Below are positions 10,946-23,239 of a stretch of DNA of 36,107 bases, one piece after another. The DNA comes from Sporodiniella umbellata. Its lineage: Eukaryota > Mucoromycota > Mucoromycetes > Mucorales > Rhizopodaceae. The notes below the pieces were generated by a model that saw only the letters and a list, made by a program, of their open reading frames with translations, made no database searches and was not told the origin of the DNA. The translations under genes were made by a program, and so were the position numbers. Location: assembly GCA_025677835.1 (NCBI GenBank), contig JAIXMR010000159.1, positions 1 to 36,107 on the forward strand. The letters run 5' to 3'. Positions within the stretch are counted from its first letter, which is position 1. Each line of letters starts with the position of its first letter.

Positions 10946-13900
10946 GCCAGGAGAGGTAGCATAGGATGGGCTGGATGGTGAATAGCCTGGAGAACTTGGG
11001 GAATACCCTGGACTTTGAGAGTAAGGGCTAAGGTCGCCACGCCATGGACTAGTCGTACTGGCGATACCTGTGTTTCCCATTGGAGAAAACATGGGCTCTG
11101 AAGGAGATGACGGTTGGGAAAAGTCAACCCAATCAGGAGAGCGTGAGTCGTATGGTGTTGCCATACTAGGCGTCATATAGCCAGGGCCTGGGGTAGCAAA
11201 ACCAGCAACATCTCCAGTAACCCCCATTTGCAGGTTTTGTCGGTGGTCTTGAGGAACAGTTTGGAGTAATTCTTCGTCCAAAACAACATCGAATTCACCT
11301 GTTCCCAAAGGTGCAACTTGACCAAGCATTATGTTTTCTGCTACTCCTTTACAGTCATCAAGTTCACCAACTGCAGCTGCTTCCATTAGAATTTCTACAG
11401 TCTCCTCAAAAGAACACCTCATCAGAGCGCCTGTCTCAGCTCTATTGATACCATGACGAGTAATAGCCATTAGATGCCCGCGGTTTGTCATAACATCACA
11501 AAGAAGAGCCAAATGTCGATAATTGACATAGGAGCCATCGAATTCAATAACATTGCGCAATTCCTTGAGAACAGCTTTTCTCGTGGCTTCGATACCTAGA
11601 ACCTCCATTATTTCTACAGCATTGTTTGAGTAAGTCCTTGTTTCGTCCACGCCTTCTTGGCACATAACTTCTTGTAAGTTAGTACCATCAGTATCGAGGC
11701 CCCATTCAGTAGTTGTTTCAAAACTTCCTTTATCGTTAAGAACTGTATTTTTTCGTTCAACGATGTATACTTTCTTAATGCCAGGTATACCGCAAAGACT
11801 GATAGAACTCAGCATACTTGACTCTAGCTTACGAAGGAAAGTGTCTTCTTCGGGCTTACTGTCGTCCTCCCCTTCATTGTTTTTGTCCGTTTCATCTAAC
11901 ATGACTCTGCAGCGGATTACTTGCTTTTCTGAGTTATCATCACTACCCATCACATGAAGGTCTTGCCTGAACTCTTCCGATATTTTTTGTACAACCTCTG
12001 TAACATTAATACCCTTATCTACCATCATTGCACGGTTTAATTCTAGACGTAATAACCAAGGTGAAACTCGAGTAATGATTGGAGAGTGCTCGTCTTCAAG
12101 AGAGTAGTATGTTTCAACAAAATCATGGTCCTCTTGAATAATAGTTTGACGGGGATCGGGATCATAATAAATTTCAGCAATAGAGGTCAATTTCTGAAGT
12201 GTAGTGTGTTCCAGCTGAACTTGAACTTGCTTAGCCAGTTCAATATTACGAGATCTCTCATTGTTTAACCAAACTTCTAATCTTGGCGTTTTGATGTTTT
12301 TAGCAACGTTAATAATTTCTTTCAAACGGGGTACGCCAAGAGTAACATTTTTACTCGATACACCAGCGTAATGGAAAGTATTCAGTGTCATCTGAGTGGC
12401 TGGCTCACCAATGGATTGAGCAGCAATAGTGCCAACCATTTCGCCAGGAGCCACAACTGACTGCAAGAATCGAGATTCTACTTCTCCCATAACCCTAAAA
12501 AAGCAAATTCAGTTAATGCGTGCCCTCTCTTAGTCAGCTTGAAAACCTACCACTCATATGCTTGTGAAGTAAGGTGATACTCTTCGATAACACGCTTAAC
12601 AGCGAACGTTGAGCGAAGTAATATACCAAAAAGCAGTGTTGCATTCCTTTGAGTCTCTGCTGATATTTTATCTTTACCGCGAACCACATGAAGTCGCTCA
12701 ACAATACTTGTAAGGCTGTCAATGATTTGGAATGGATGAATGTCAGAAGACTTTCGAGGATCAATATGGAAGATTTGTTGAGCATTTGTTATTAGTCTGG
12801 AAAGATTTACAGGTAAAGGCCATTTATCCTCGCCACTCTTAAAAATTATAGTCTGTAACTGTTGACGATCACGAGTCAGTTGTGCAAACTCCTTTTCCAT
12901 AATAGCCTGAGCGTCTTCATTTCCTTCAATTTTTTGACGTACAGCAAAATCCAGACAGTCCTTTTTTAGCCCATCTTTCATCAAGTCAATCTTATAGCGC
13001 TTCTCAAAGTCCTTATAACTACACCGAAGAGAATGGAATTTTTGCGATTCAACAGTTGCAGCGTCCATGCCATCTTCTCCGTAGCAAAACTCAATGATAT
13101 CGCCGAGTGAGTTTCGAACAGTGCCGTCGTATTTGACCATTACGTCTTCAAGAGCCTTAACCAGACGACGTTGAATATAACCGGTTTCGGCAGTCTTGAC
13201 AGCTGTATCAATAAGACCCTCACGACCACCCATAGCGTGAAAGAAAAACTCGGTGGGAGTAAGGCCTCTCAAATAAGAATTCTCAACGAAACCTCTGCTT
13301 TCAGGGCTATGATCGTCCTTGGAAAAATGAGGTAGCGTACGGAATTTGAAACCGTATGGAATACGCTTACCCTCTACGTTCTGTTGGCCAACACAAGCAG
13401 ACATTTGAGAAATGTTGATGAAAGATCCCTTAGAGCCCGCTATAACCATTTGTTTCACATTGTTGTCTTCCTTAAGACTATTTTGGGCCATTTTACCAGC
13501 ATCATCACGAGCCTTGTTCAGGGTCTGGTTGACTTTAGCTTCAAAAGACTCACGGAGGGTCATACCAGGTTGGACTTCAAGCTTATCTTGCTGAGCAGTG
13601 ACGATAACCTCCTGGACACGCTGCTTGGCTTGTGAAATAATGTTTGTGATTGTTTCCATTGAAACAGTATCAGCAATCGTATCGCCAATACCAATACTGA
13701 ATCCGTTTTGAAGCAACCAGTAGTTAACAACACGCTGTGTACCGCTTAAAAAGTCTTTTGCTGCTTCAGGACCAAGTTCATTCATAACAGTATGAACAAT
13801 GCCTCCATTTGAAGTACCAACAGTCTTTTTGCAAACTATACCACATATCAACTCACCATTTTCAATAATGACCCGGGTATCTCCAGGAGATAAAAGAGTA

Positions 13901-15976
13901 GTCTCGCCATCAGGATGTGTGGAATGAAAAGTTTGACAATTGATACCTTTAGGAATGATCATAGATACAATCTGCTTTCCACTCCATAGTGGCTTTGGTT
14001 TAAGAATAGCAGGTGGGGGTATATATCCGTCCCATGAAGGCACCCACATAACTATATTCATAACCAAATCCTTGGTAAGGAAGCAGTCTCTCAAAGTGAA
14101 TTTACGGATACCGCATAAGGTATCTTGCACAATACCCATAACAGGCTTGTTGGATTGTGGTGATACAATTTGTTTGGGAACCATGCAAATCTCAGTGATT
14201 TCAGCTCGTGTTTCCAAAGATTGAGGAACGTGAAGATTCATCTCGTCACCATCAAAATCAGCATTATAAGGGGATGTGACTGACAGATTGAGACGAAAAG
14301 TAGAGTAAGGCATAACTTTAACACGGTGACCCATCATTGACATTTTGTGAAGCGACGGCTGACGATTAAATATGACAACATCGTCATCATTAATATGCCT
14401 TTCTACACGGTAACCATACTGTAGTGGTATTTCGCCAGCCCTTTTGCGATAGCGAAGATCAATACGCTCACCATTATCGCGCAATACATACTTTGCACCG
14501 GGGTGTTCAAGAGGACCGTTACGAACTAACTGCTGCATTCGGTCAATATTGTATGGCGTAACAATCTCTGGATAAGTCAAGTTACGAGCAATACTTCGAG
14601 GAACGCCAACTTGGTCCAAAGCCAGATTAGGATCACCAGTAATAACTGTACGAGCAGAGAAGTCTACACGTTTACCCATAAGGTTGCCACGAAGACGACC
14701 TTCTTTTCCTTTGAGACGAGCACGAATAGACTTCAGCTGTAGAAAGGTAAGTATTCATGGTTTGAATTTTAATACAAACATACCGGTCTTCCTGATTTTT
14801 GTAAAGCTTGAGGCTGCCCAGCAATGTCATTGTCCATATATGTAGCAATATGGAATTGCAAAAGCTGCTCAAACTCATTCACTACATGAACCGGTGCACC
14901 TTCCGATTCACAACGCTTGACGTTGGCATTCGCCTTAAGAACGTCAGACAGCTTGTGAGTCAAATCGTCCTCACCCTTACTTGTACCGTCCATTTGAATA
15001 GACGGTCGGACTTGTGGGGGAGGTACAGGTAGTACAGTGATCATCATCCACTCGGGTCTTGCAAATTCGTCGGATAAGCCCATATCTCGAATATCCTCAT
15101 CAGGAATATTTTTTAATATTTGCAACACCCTTGATGCAGTCAACTGCTGCTTTCCCTCATTACCGGAATCCTATACAAAAATCTGGTTGGTTTGGTGCCA
15201 TGTTGTCTATCAAAATTACATCTCCTGCACTTGCTCGAAATTGTGCATAAAGCTTCAAACCGTCTTTACGAATAAGCGGTTGCTTATATCCACATCCTCC
15301 GTGTTTGCTTTTACGCTTTCCACTGTTAAACTCTTCCTTTTCTTCTAGACCGTCCTCTTCGTCCCCGCCTTCACAAGTCATTTTTGTTTTCGCTATATCC
15401 CACACAGCTCGAAGTTTGACTTTTTTATCCTTAATTTTTCTAGCTCTATCAAATCGTGGATTTGTCTAAACGTATAGTAAGAAAAAGTCAAGTTTCTTTG
15501 GCCAAAACCTACTTCGTCGACTTTGAGTTTAGAACAATGGAAACAGACACACTCCAATATTTTTTAATTTTGGTCAAGAAACCTAGATTGTAAAGAGTCA
15601 GATCTATGTCCTTCTTTTTTTTTTTTTTTGTCTATTTACCGATGTGGTAGATCGGTTTTGCCAATTCGATATGGGCAAAATGGCCTGGGCATTCTGCCAT
15701 TCCTTCACCGCAAGTTTGACATTTGTAATTACGATCGATGGTTCCCATTCGAGGATCTAACAATCCTCCAACTTTGGGTTTTTGAGTAGCTTCTTCATAT
15801 AGCTCAGGAAACTCAATTTTTGCTACAGACATCGCTTTCTGTTACGGAAAAAAAAGTTAGATCTCATATTTGACATTTTGACAGGTTACAATTTCTTCCG
15901 GAGAAAGAATGCCAAACTGAATGGCATCAACACGTCGAAGGGGTGCAGAAGAGTGAGTAAAGGTATGTCCGCTCAT
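10361..15976 (-). CDS. RPB1: DNA-directed RNA polymerase II largest subunit RPB1 (one apparent 1-nt gap in exon 3)
   Basis: Seven exons on the minus strand: 15976-15890, 15838-15640, 15582-15513, 15465-15220, 15170-14784, 14736-12551 and 12494-10361. It is the catalytic and scaffold subunit of Pol II. The N-terminus reads [20 protein letters not shown], followed by the zinc-binding [17 protein letters not shown] clamp. The active-site loop is [11 protein letters not shown], with metal-binding Asp near residues 490, 492 and 494. The trigger-loop/bridge region follows ([20 protein letters not shown]), then a C-terminal heptad domain ending YSPKK. Exon 3 is 70 nt but 71 are needed: after GFLTKIKK the frame must shift to read ILECVCFHC, at a run of six A (plus-strand T run 15560-15565). 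Read literally, translation stops inside exon 4. With one base restored the protein is about 1769 aa, normal for the family. Since RPB1 is essential and all else is intact, a sequencing or assembly error is most likely. Confidence 0.97.
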
Positions 15977-16972
15977 TAGATATGGACTGGTTTTTTCGGC
16001 TTTTTTCTGTTGCTGTGTGAAAGCTAAGAAAGCTGGTTTGGCGTTACGGAGACACTTTTTGTTCGAAACACAAAAGCAAAAAATGGTACAAAGCTCAAGC
16101 TAAGCACCTGTCTAAAAAATTTTCGATCCCAGATGTCATTAATCAGTCTGGTTACCAAAACCACACTGTTGAAACCGTGCATGCTATGAATTTTTTCCAA
16201 ATAGAATGAGTATAAAACGCCAGATTCAAGTAAAGAAAATATAAATACTAGATACATTCGCAGAGGCTGAAGTAGCAAAAAATTCTTGTTTTTTCACATC
16301 TCAAAAACACCATGACGAAACAATGACTAAAACGCTACCTAGAAATATTTTGGAGCTGTATGCTTTGTCTCAGTTATTTGGCTCAGTGCATTTTTTTTTT
16401 AACGAGCTTTAAAAAAAAGAAAAACAATACAGTAAAAATGAATAGCTATACTTGGTTAGAGTTACAAGTTCTTTCTTAGAAAACCAAAGAGTGAGAACTA
16501 TGGATAGATCTCCTAAACTATCATAATATCATAGTGTTCCTAAACTTATCGCTTTAAAATGTCTTTATATTTTAACAAATTTGTATAATTTAGAATGTGT
16601 GGCATATTTAAAATATGAAAATAGTTAGAAAAGTAATAAGATTCTGAAAGAATTGAAGTGACTGGACAGATGATTATATATAACAAAACTTAAGCTTTAA
16701 AAACAAAAAGTTTGTATAAACTGGGTAGTCTCTCTTGATTTTGGATTCTTTTTTTTTTTCGCAGAGTCTTCAGTAAGGTGTAAATTTACCTTTAAACTTG
16801 CTGAATTTTGACGCTGCCAAAGTCAAAACATTATTATACTTATACAAAGATGCAAATCATGCAGTCAACCTTTAAAGTGACTGTTTATGCTCCCTTTATC
16901 TGTTGATTTAGGTGTTGTTTTATATTTTTGTAGAAAATTTTTTGACAGGTTCAGCTTTTCAGTCAACAAACA
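15977..16972. promoter_or_regulatory. Divergent promoter region RPB1 / ELP1
   Basis: These 996 bp lie between two head-to-head start codons, so they hold both promoters and 5' UTRs. The sequence is AT-rich with a T10 run near 16389, a T9-10 run near 16749 and A-rich stretches. A short minus-strand frame at 16024-16278 is not protein-like. No defined element was recognised. Confidence 0.6.
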
Positions 16973-19900
16973 ATGCGAAATCTAGAACTCTTGGGACACA
17001 AGTCCTATAAAGTTACTGACAAAACAACCGAAGGCCAGTCATTTATTACTACGGATCCTGAGTCAAACACCGTTTATACCGCCTTTAAAGATTCCGATTC
17101 ACAAGTTACTGTTTCTGCAAACAATTCAGTTCCCGGTGATGAACACGCTTTCATTCAAATTGGTCATTGCACTGCCCAAAGAATCGTTAGTTTTCTGTAC
17201 TTAACTGATCTCCAAGCTATTTGTCTGTCTACATCTGATGGCGACATTATACTTTTTCACAAAGAGCGATTCGAAAAAGGAGAGGAAGCTGTAAGTGTTT
17301 AACTACTATTTATCCTTGCCTTTTTAATAATGCATCTGTTAACAGATAGAAGTCGTGGGCTCAGTTGATTCTGGTATTCTGGCTTTATCTTGGAGTCCTG
17401 ATCAAGATTTAGTGGTGCTTGTTACTGGTAAGTTTTGTCACAATACGTTATCGTCGTTTTTTTTATTTATGTATATACATAAGGCGAAAGAAAGGTACTC
17501 GAGATGACCCAGGACTTTGACGCTATTACCGAATTTGAGCTTCATGTTGAGGATCAAGGCGAGGGAGTTCATCACACTGTTGGGTGGGGCAAAAAAGAAA
17601 CACAGTTTCATGGCTCTGCGGGAAAAGAAGCAGCCCAGCAAAAGGTGGATGCCAGTAAGTTTGGTATATCCGAAGATGACGATATGCAATCGCGCATTGC
17701 TTGGAGAGGCGATGGCAATTTCTTTACAGTTTCAGATGTCGATCCCAGTAAAAATGCACGTGTCATAAGAGTGTACAACCGTGAAGGCATACTGCAAAAC
17801 ACAAGTGAGCCGGTAGATAAGTTAGAACAGACATTGGATTGGAGACCGTCTGGAAATTTGATTGTTTCTACCCAACGGCTTCCACATAGACACGATGTAG
17901 TGTTTTTCGAAAGAAACGGTTTGAGACATGGTGAATTCACTCTTAGAGAAACAGAAAGCAACAAACAGAGAGTTCTAGAAGTTTTTTGGAACGCTGATTC
18001 TACTGTATTAGCTGTTTGGATTGAATCTACACTTAGCGGCCAATTACAAAAATCAGTTCAACTGTGGACTACCAAAAATTACCATTGGTATATGAAACAA
18101 CATATTTCTTTGGCTGGAAATGCAGACATCACAGGCTTTGCTTGGGATGTTGAAAACGCCGCTGTTGCCCATTTGTTTAGTAGCTACGGAGAATACCATG
18201 TTCTTAACTATACGCTAGAGATCTTCGCTAGTACCTCTATCGATCATTCCAACTCTGGCTACACAGCTGTTACTGATGGTTCATCACTCTTGCTGACTCC
18301 GTTTGTTTATCAGAATGTTCCACCACCAATGTCGTCTCTAACTTTCAATACCAAAAACAATATACAACATGTATCGTTCGGCTATGATAATGAAGGACGA
18401 AAGGCAGCTATTACCACCAATGATAAAATACATTTTGTTGAATTTCCAGTGAATGGACGTGGACAAGTAATCAATTTGGGAGAGTTCGATTTACACGCTT
18501 TCTCTGGTTCGAATAAATCTCATTCTGTCAGCTTTATTCGGCAATTGCGTTGGATAGATGAGAACCGCATTGTTTACTGTCAGTATGACAACGAAATCAA
18601 CGCTGATATACTTTGTATGGCTACATTTACGCTTGGTAAAAAAGATAGCGTGAATGTGACCTCTATTCCAGTTGATGCTTCTATTGGTCGTATATACTTT
18701 AATGCGACACACAAAGATTTGTTGTTTGAAGATATACAAGGCTCTATTTATGAAATCTCGGATTTCGACAATAGTGAACCTACTATAACCCAAATTCACA
18801 GTTTCCCGGATTTTTGCCCCTGGATTGCCACTGGAAGAGTTTGTTCAGCTCAAGGAGAGATTGAGCGTGTAATTGTTGGATTGACCGAACGTAGCAAACT
18901 ATACGCCGGTGAGAATCTTGTGTCGTCTGAATGTACATCGTTCTTTATTCGTGGGACCTGGTTAGTTTTCTCTACTACTAGCAATACAGCTAGGTTTCTT
19001 TCCTTTGAAAACACCACTCTAGAAAATCTCAAGTTATCAGATTCGGCCGCTGATGCTTATGATGAGACATCGCGTCGACTTGAACGTGGATCTAAAATTG
19101 TGATTGCCACTCAACAGAAGCCTAACCTTATCCTACAAATGCCTCGTGGTAATTTGGAAACAATATGTCCAAGAGCATTCGTACTTGCCACTATTAGAGA
19201 AGATCTCGAAACCTTGAACTACCGTTCCGCCTTTGTTGCATGCAGAAAGAACAGGATAGATCTGAATATAATATATGATGATGGACCTGAGCGTTTTATG
19301 GAAAACATTGAAACATTTGTGAAACAGGTAGCAGACGTTGATTATCTCAATCTGTTTTTATCAAATCTCAGAAACGAAGATACATTAGTGACAATGTATA
19401 GACGTGGAGGACAAACAGCTGACCAAGTGACCCCTGCTAAAGGTGTCGAAAACAAAGTAAATGTTATTTGTGAAGCCATCAGAAACGTTCTTGTAGAGCT
19501 TGGTCGTGAACACTATATGCAGTCTATCATTTCTACATATGTTAGAAGCTCTCCACCTGATGTTGAATCAGCCTTAGCCCTTTTATCCGAAATCAGAGAA
19601 AGCGACCTATCCGCAGCTGAAGAAGCACTGAAGTATACTATTTTCTTATGTAAATCGGACCATTTATATAAGGTTGCATTGGGCATGTATAACTTTTCTC
19701 TTGTTCTTATGGTTGCACAACAAGCACAAATGGATCCAAAAGAATACTTGCCATTTTTACAGGAACTCAAAAACTTCGAAAAATATTATCAGAGATATAA
19801 AATTGACGACCATTTGAAGCGATACGAAAAAGCTCTCCGGAATTTAAGCCAAGCAGGTGATGAACATTTTGATGAGCTTTTGCAATACATGAAATCCCAC

Positions 19901-21076
19901 GATCTCTATCTTACAGCTATTGAAGAGTACGCTAATAGGCCAACTCAAAAGACGACTATACTCAATGCTTACGGTGATCACTTGTCTTTCAGAACCAGCT
20001 ATGAAGATGCTGGTATTGTATATACCACAGCTGGTAACAAGACGCAAGCAATGGAATCATACCGTATGGCCGGCTGTTGGAGAGAGGCCTTCTCAATTGC
20101 TAAACAGTTGAAGTACAGCGAAGAAGAAGTGCACGCACTAGCCTATGATATGATTGAGTATCTAAAAGAAAAACGCAGATTTCAAGAAGCGGCTTCTGTT
20201 GCTAAAGACTATGCAGCGGACATTGAAGAAACCGTTGATTGTTTACTGAAGGGAAGTTTGTGGAAAGAAGCAGAAAGAGTGTCATATACCTTTAACAGAG
20301 AAGATTTGATTGAAACAAGTGTTAAATCTGGGCTTGTTGAAGGCCTTACTCAAGTAGAAGAAGATATAAACGAAATGTCAAGTCAATTCCATAAACAAAA
20401 AGCCCGCTTGACTGAACTTCGTACGAAGAAAGCAGAGCAAAAAATTGAAAACCCTATGGCCAATGATGAGTCTTTAGACAACATTGACATGTTTTCAGAC
20501 ACTACATCAATGTATAGTCAGTTTACAAGATATACTAGTGCTTCTTCCAGAGTTTCCTCTGTTAGCTCTCAGGGCTCAGGACGATCTAGAAAGACATCTA
20601 AACTTAGAAGAAAAGAAGAGCGAAAGAGAGCGCGAGGCAAAAAGGGAACAGTGTTTGAAGAAGAATACCTCATCAGCTCTTTGAAGAAGCTCTACGAAAA
20701 AACGAACACTATGCAAAGTAGGTTTTTTTTCTTTTTTTTTTAGTATGCTAACAATAACCTAAAAATTTGTAGTCGACATTGGCAATTTAATTCGTGCACT
20801 CGTACCTTTTGGCTACATTGAAGAGGCTAGAAGTATCCAAGAGAAGTTTGAAAAGTTTTTGAAAGAGCTTCAAACTGCCTTAGACTTAATTTTTGTCCCA
20901 TTACAGCTCGCTGTCAGTTTGGTAAGAGACTACCTGGTATGTACAAAACTGCCTACTAATATTTGTTTTTGTAGTACGCTTCTTTGGAAGAATATGAAGA
21001 AGCGCAAAAAGAACCTTTAAAACCTGTAGAGAAGCCAACAATGATTAAAAACGACTGGAAGCTACAAATATTGTAA
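16973..21076 (+). CDS. ELP1: Elongator complex subunit 1 (Elp1/IKI3)
   Basis: Five exons: 16973-17290, 17346-17427, 17484-20717, 20773-20921 and 20975-21076, giving 1294 aa, the usual family length. Elp1 is the scaffold of the six-subunit Elongator, which with Elp3 modifies wobble uridines of cytosolic tRNAs (cm5U/ncm5U), and was first isolated with elongating Pol II. The N-terminal half is WD40-like propeller sequence (ALSWSPDQDLVVLVTGE, LDWRPSGNLIVSTQR). The middle carries the diagnostic ETICPRAFVLATIREDLETL and FVACRKNRIDLNIIYDD. A helical TPR-like C-terminal half follows, with a basic patch near residue 1170 (SRKTSKLRRKEERKRARGKK) in the position of the known tRNA-binding region. It ends WKLQIL, matching the conserved C-terminus. 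The last intron has two possible donors: GTAAGA at 20922 (53 bp, preferred) and GTATGT 15 bp downstream, which would add five codons. Confidence 0.96.
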
Positions 21077-21081
21077 ATAAA
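21076..21081 (+). terminator. Possible polyadenylation signal of ELP1
   Basis: AATAAA overlaps the last base of the ELP1 stop codon. Functional signals normally lie 10-30 bases before the cleavage site, so a very short 3' UTR would be needed; other signals downstream may be used instead. Confidence 0.25.
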
Positions 21082-22463
21082 AAAGCGACGATTTGAATGC
21101 ACATAATTTTGTATGCAGTTACAATTTACAGTAAAACAACAGAGGTTTTTTTTAAAAAAAATATCTTGGAAGAAAAACCGCTTATCCGTTCTCGTTGACT
21201 ACTTTAAGTTTACTTTGCTCTGCTGTTTATCTCTTTGTGTTTTATATTCTTTGAAAACTACTGTAGTAGAGCTTTTTATGTCTTGTATTTCTCAAGCACT
21301 ACATGTAGCTTGTTGCATAAGTGCAATATACAAGCCAAATAAACACAATTCTATATGGCAAAAAAAAAAAATCAAAAAAGAATACAGAGAAAGCATATAC
21401 AAAAAAAAAAGCCAGTAAGCATCCATGAAAGCGCTGGTAGGTGAAATATCTGTCAAACTGCAAACACTGTAAATATAGAAATAGACATTTAAGAGGAATC
21501 CAAATTTGTCATGAATAACATGTCATATGTCTAGCAAAATACAAACCAAGAGTCGTGTCAGAAAATCTTTGGAGTTCCTAACTTTGGATTTAGAAAAGCC
21601 AAGGCGAATAAGGGCAGGGGCAGAAATTATGGAAAAGATAGTAGACTTACATTGAGGAAAATATAAAGATTAGTGACTACCTTTCATGTTTACTTTGGCT
21701 ATACGCAATACACCAGGAAATAAATTATAACAGGTACTTTGCTACAGTACAATAAACCAAATATCTTTTATTTAAGGAGAGATCTTCTCTATCAAAGACA
21801 CATTTGGCTTAGAGACGCCTATAAGTTAAAAAGGAGCCCAACCTTTGGTGTACAAAACTTAATCAGAAAGCCTTGTAATACCATTTATTTTAAACTATAC
21901 TCTGAACGACCACACCGATATTTAAGCCTTTGAAACCTGCTTAACAAGCAATATTGTTTCTATTTCTAGAGAATTTACTGAAACATAGAATGTTACAGAA
22001 GGCCTACTAGAGGTGCAATGAGAAATGAGACAAACAGTATATGATATATGCTATTGTTTGGGTGAACAGCAGCTATCTTTCAATAAGAATCAGCATCCAT
22101 AGTAATTAATAACACAGCAAACTAATACGCGCAGTGTGTTCCATTTTACGTCAGTCAAGGGAAGTCAAGAACTGCCAACAGCATTCTATATCCATCGCCA
22201 ACAAAATGGGTAACCTCGACCAAAAACACAAAGCCGCTTTCCGATTAGGTATTGATCTGTTTAAAAAAACTTTTATTTATTGTCATTTTAAACACCAATC
22301 CATATTCATAAATACTTATAAAGCTGATACCTCTACTGCATTAGTTTGTATAGTAAGACTGAGTGAGCAACCACACAAACAGCAAGAAGTTAAAAAACGG
22401 TGCTTTTTCTTTTACTTCATTTTCCAACAAGCAAAAAAAAAACTCCATATTAAGCACAACCAT
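21077..22463. other. Convergent noncoding interval ELP1 / dUTPase
   Basis: About 1.4 kb of AT-rich DNA separates the convergent 3' ends of ELP1 and the dUTPase gene. Open frames of 60-120 codons occur (21113-21418, 22134-22505) but are Lys/Phe-rich, lack motifs and join no splice partner, so they are not called. A minus-strand AATAAA (plus TTTATT at 22272-22277) could end the dUTPase transcript. Confidence 0.55.
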
Positions 22464-23055
22464 TTATTGGTATCCTGTGCTGCCAAACCCTCCAGATCCT
22501 CTTAAAGAATCTTCAAGAGACTAAAATTGATGTTATTAAGCAAAAAGAGAACTGTATTCTCACTTACGTCTACTTCTAAAATTTCTGGCGTAGAGATTTT
22601 CTCAACGATCAGTTGAGCAATACGATCACCCCTCTTAACTAATTGTAAAATAATTTTAGTGATCAAAAGCTATGGTTTTGAAATAAGACTACCTGCCTTC
22701 ATAGTCGATATCACTGAAATTGAACAGAAGAACACCTAAAGGCCCTCTATAATCAGCATCAATAACGCCTGCACCTGTATCTAAATGATGCTTGGAAGCC
22801 AATCCTGACCGTGGAGCTACTCGGCCATAATGGCCATCGGGAATAGCAATGCTAATATCTGTGGCTACAATGGTTTTCCCTTTAGCAGGTACTACCATAT
22901 TATGTGCACTGTTCAAAAATACTTAATACTTTTTATGGAAAGATACGAAAAACATACCAATAGAGGTCATAACCAGCTGCTTTTGCAGAGCCTCTAGTGG
23001 GAATTTGGCCATACTCTGAGAGGCGTTTTACTAGTAAGTGAGTTGTTGATGACAT
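22464..23055 (-). CDS. DUT1: dUTP diphosphatase (dUTPase, trimeric type)
   Basis: Four exons on the minus strand: 23055-22958, 22908-22697, 22638-22568 and 22520-22464, giving 145 aa, typical of eukaryotic dUTPases. It hydrolyses dUTP to dUMP and pyrophosphate, keeping uracil out of DNA and feeding dTMP synthesis. All five family motifs are visible: AGYDLY (res. 27-32), PRSGLAS (65-71), GVIDADYRG (80-88, with the Asp that activates water), RGDRIAQLI (106-114), and the C-terminal Gly-rich [11 protein letters not shown] (134-144) that closes over the nucleotide. The junction of exons 2 and 3 needs a GC-AG intron (22639-22696): only then does [16 protein letters not shown] read in frame. The only nearby GT donor gives a stop or a wrong frame. 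The gene runs in the same direction as the C1D gene, 185 bp downstream of that gene's stop. Confidence 0.95.
22639..22696 (-). other. Apparent GC-AG intron in the dUTPase gene
   Basis: This 58-bp intron begins GCAGGT after exon end ...GAAG and ends ...ACAATTAG. With the GC donor, phase 1 joins G to TT to give Val and then [10 protein letters not shown]. With the GT two bases inside (GTAGTC) neither available acceptor keeps the frame. Confidence 0.75.
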
Positions 23056-23130
23056 TGCAAGATCAACGAAAGGAAAGAAAGGAAAAGGAAAAGGAAACAG
23101 TTTTTTTTTTTTTCGGAACTCAAGGTGGCG

Positions 23131-23156
23131 TTTTTTTTTTTTTTTTTTTTTTTTTT
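23131..23156. repeat. Homopolymer T26 upstream of dUTPase
   Basis: Twenty-six T on the plus strand lie 76 bp upstream of the dUTPase ATG, between it and the C1D stop; a T13 run lies at 23101-23113. The dUTPase promoter must sit within this 185-bp gap, so a nucleosome-excluding poly(dA:dT) role is plausible. Confidence 0.85.
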
Positions 23157-23239
23157 GTTGAAACACTCACTCAGTTCAAGACAACATATAATGTTTAAAT
23201 ACTAGCTTCTATTGCTCTTAGCTTTTATTTTTACTGTTT

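Noticed and set aside
10354..11127. A 257-codon minus-strand frame rich in Val-Gln-Ala-Leu repeats
   Set aside because: It is the other-frame shadow of the RPB1 heptad DNA repeat; the repetitive composition comes from the 21-bp units.
17608..17964. 118-codon minus-strand frame inside ELP1
   Set aside because: It is a shadow of ELP1 exon 3 with no motif of its own.
22134..22505. 123-codon plus-strand frame overlapping the 3' end of the dUTPase gene
   Set aside because: Its composition is noise-like (Lys, Phe and His runs) and it overlaps the last dUTPase exon on the other strand.
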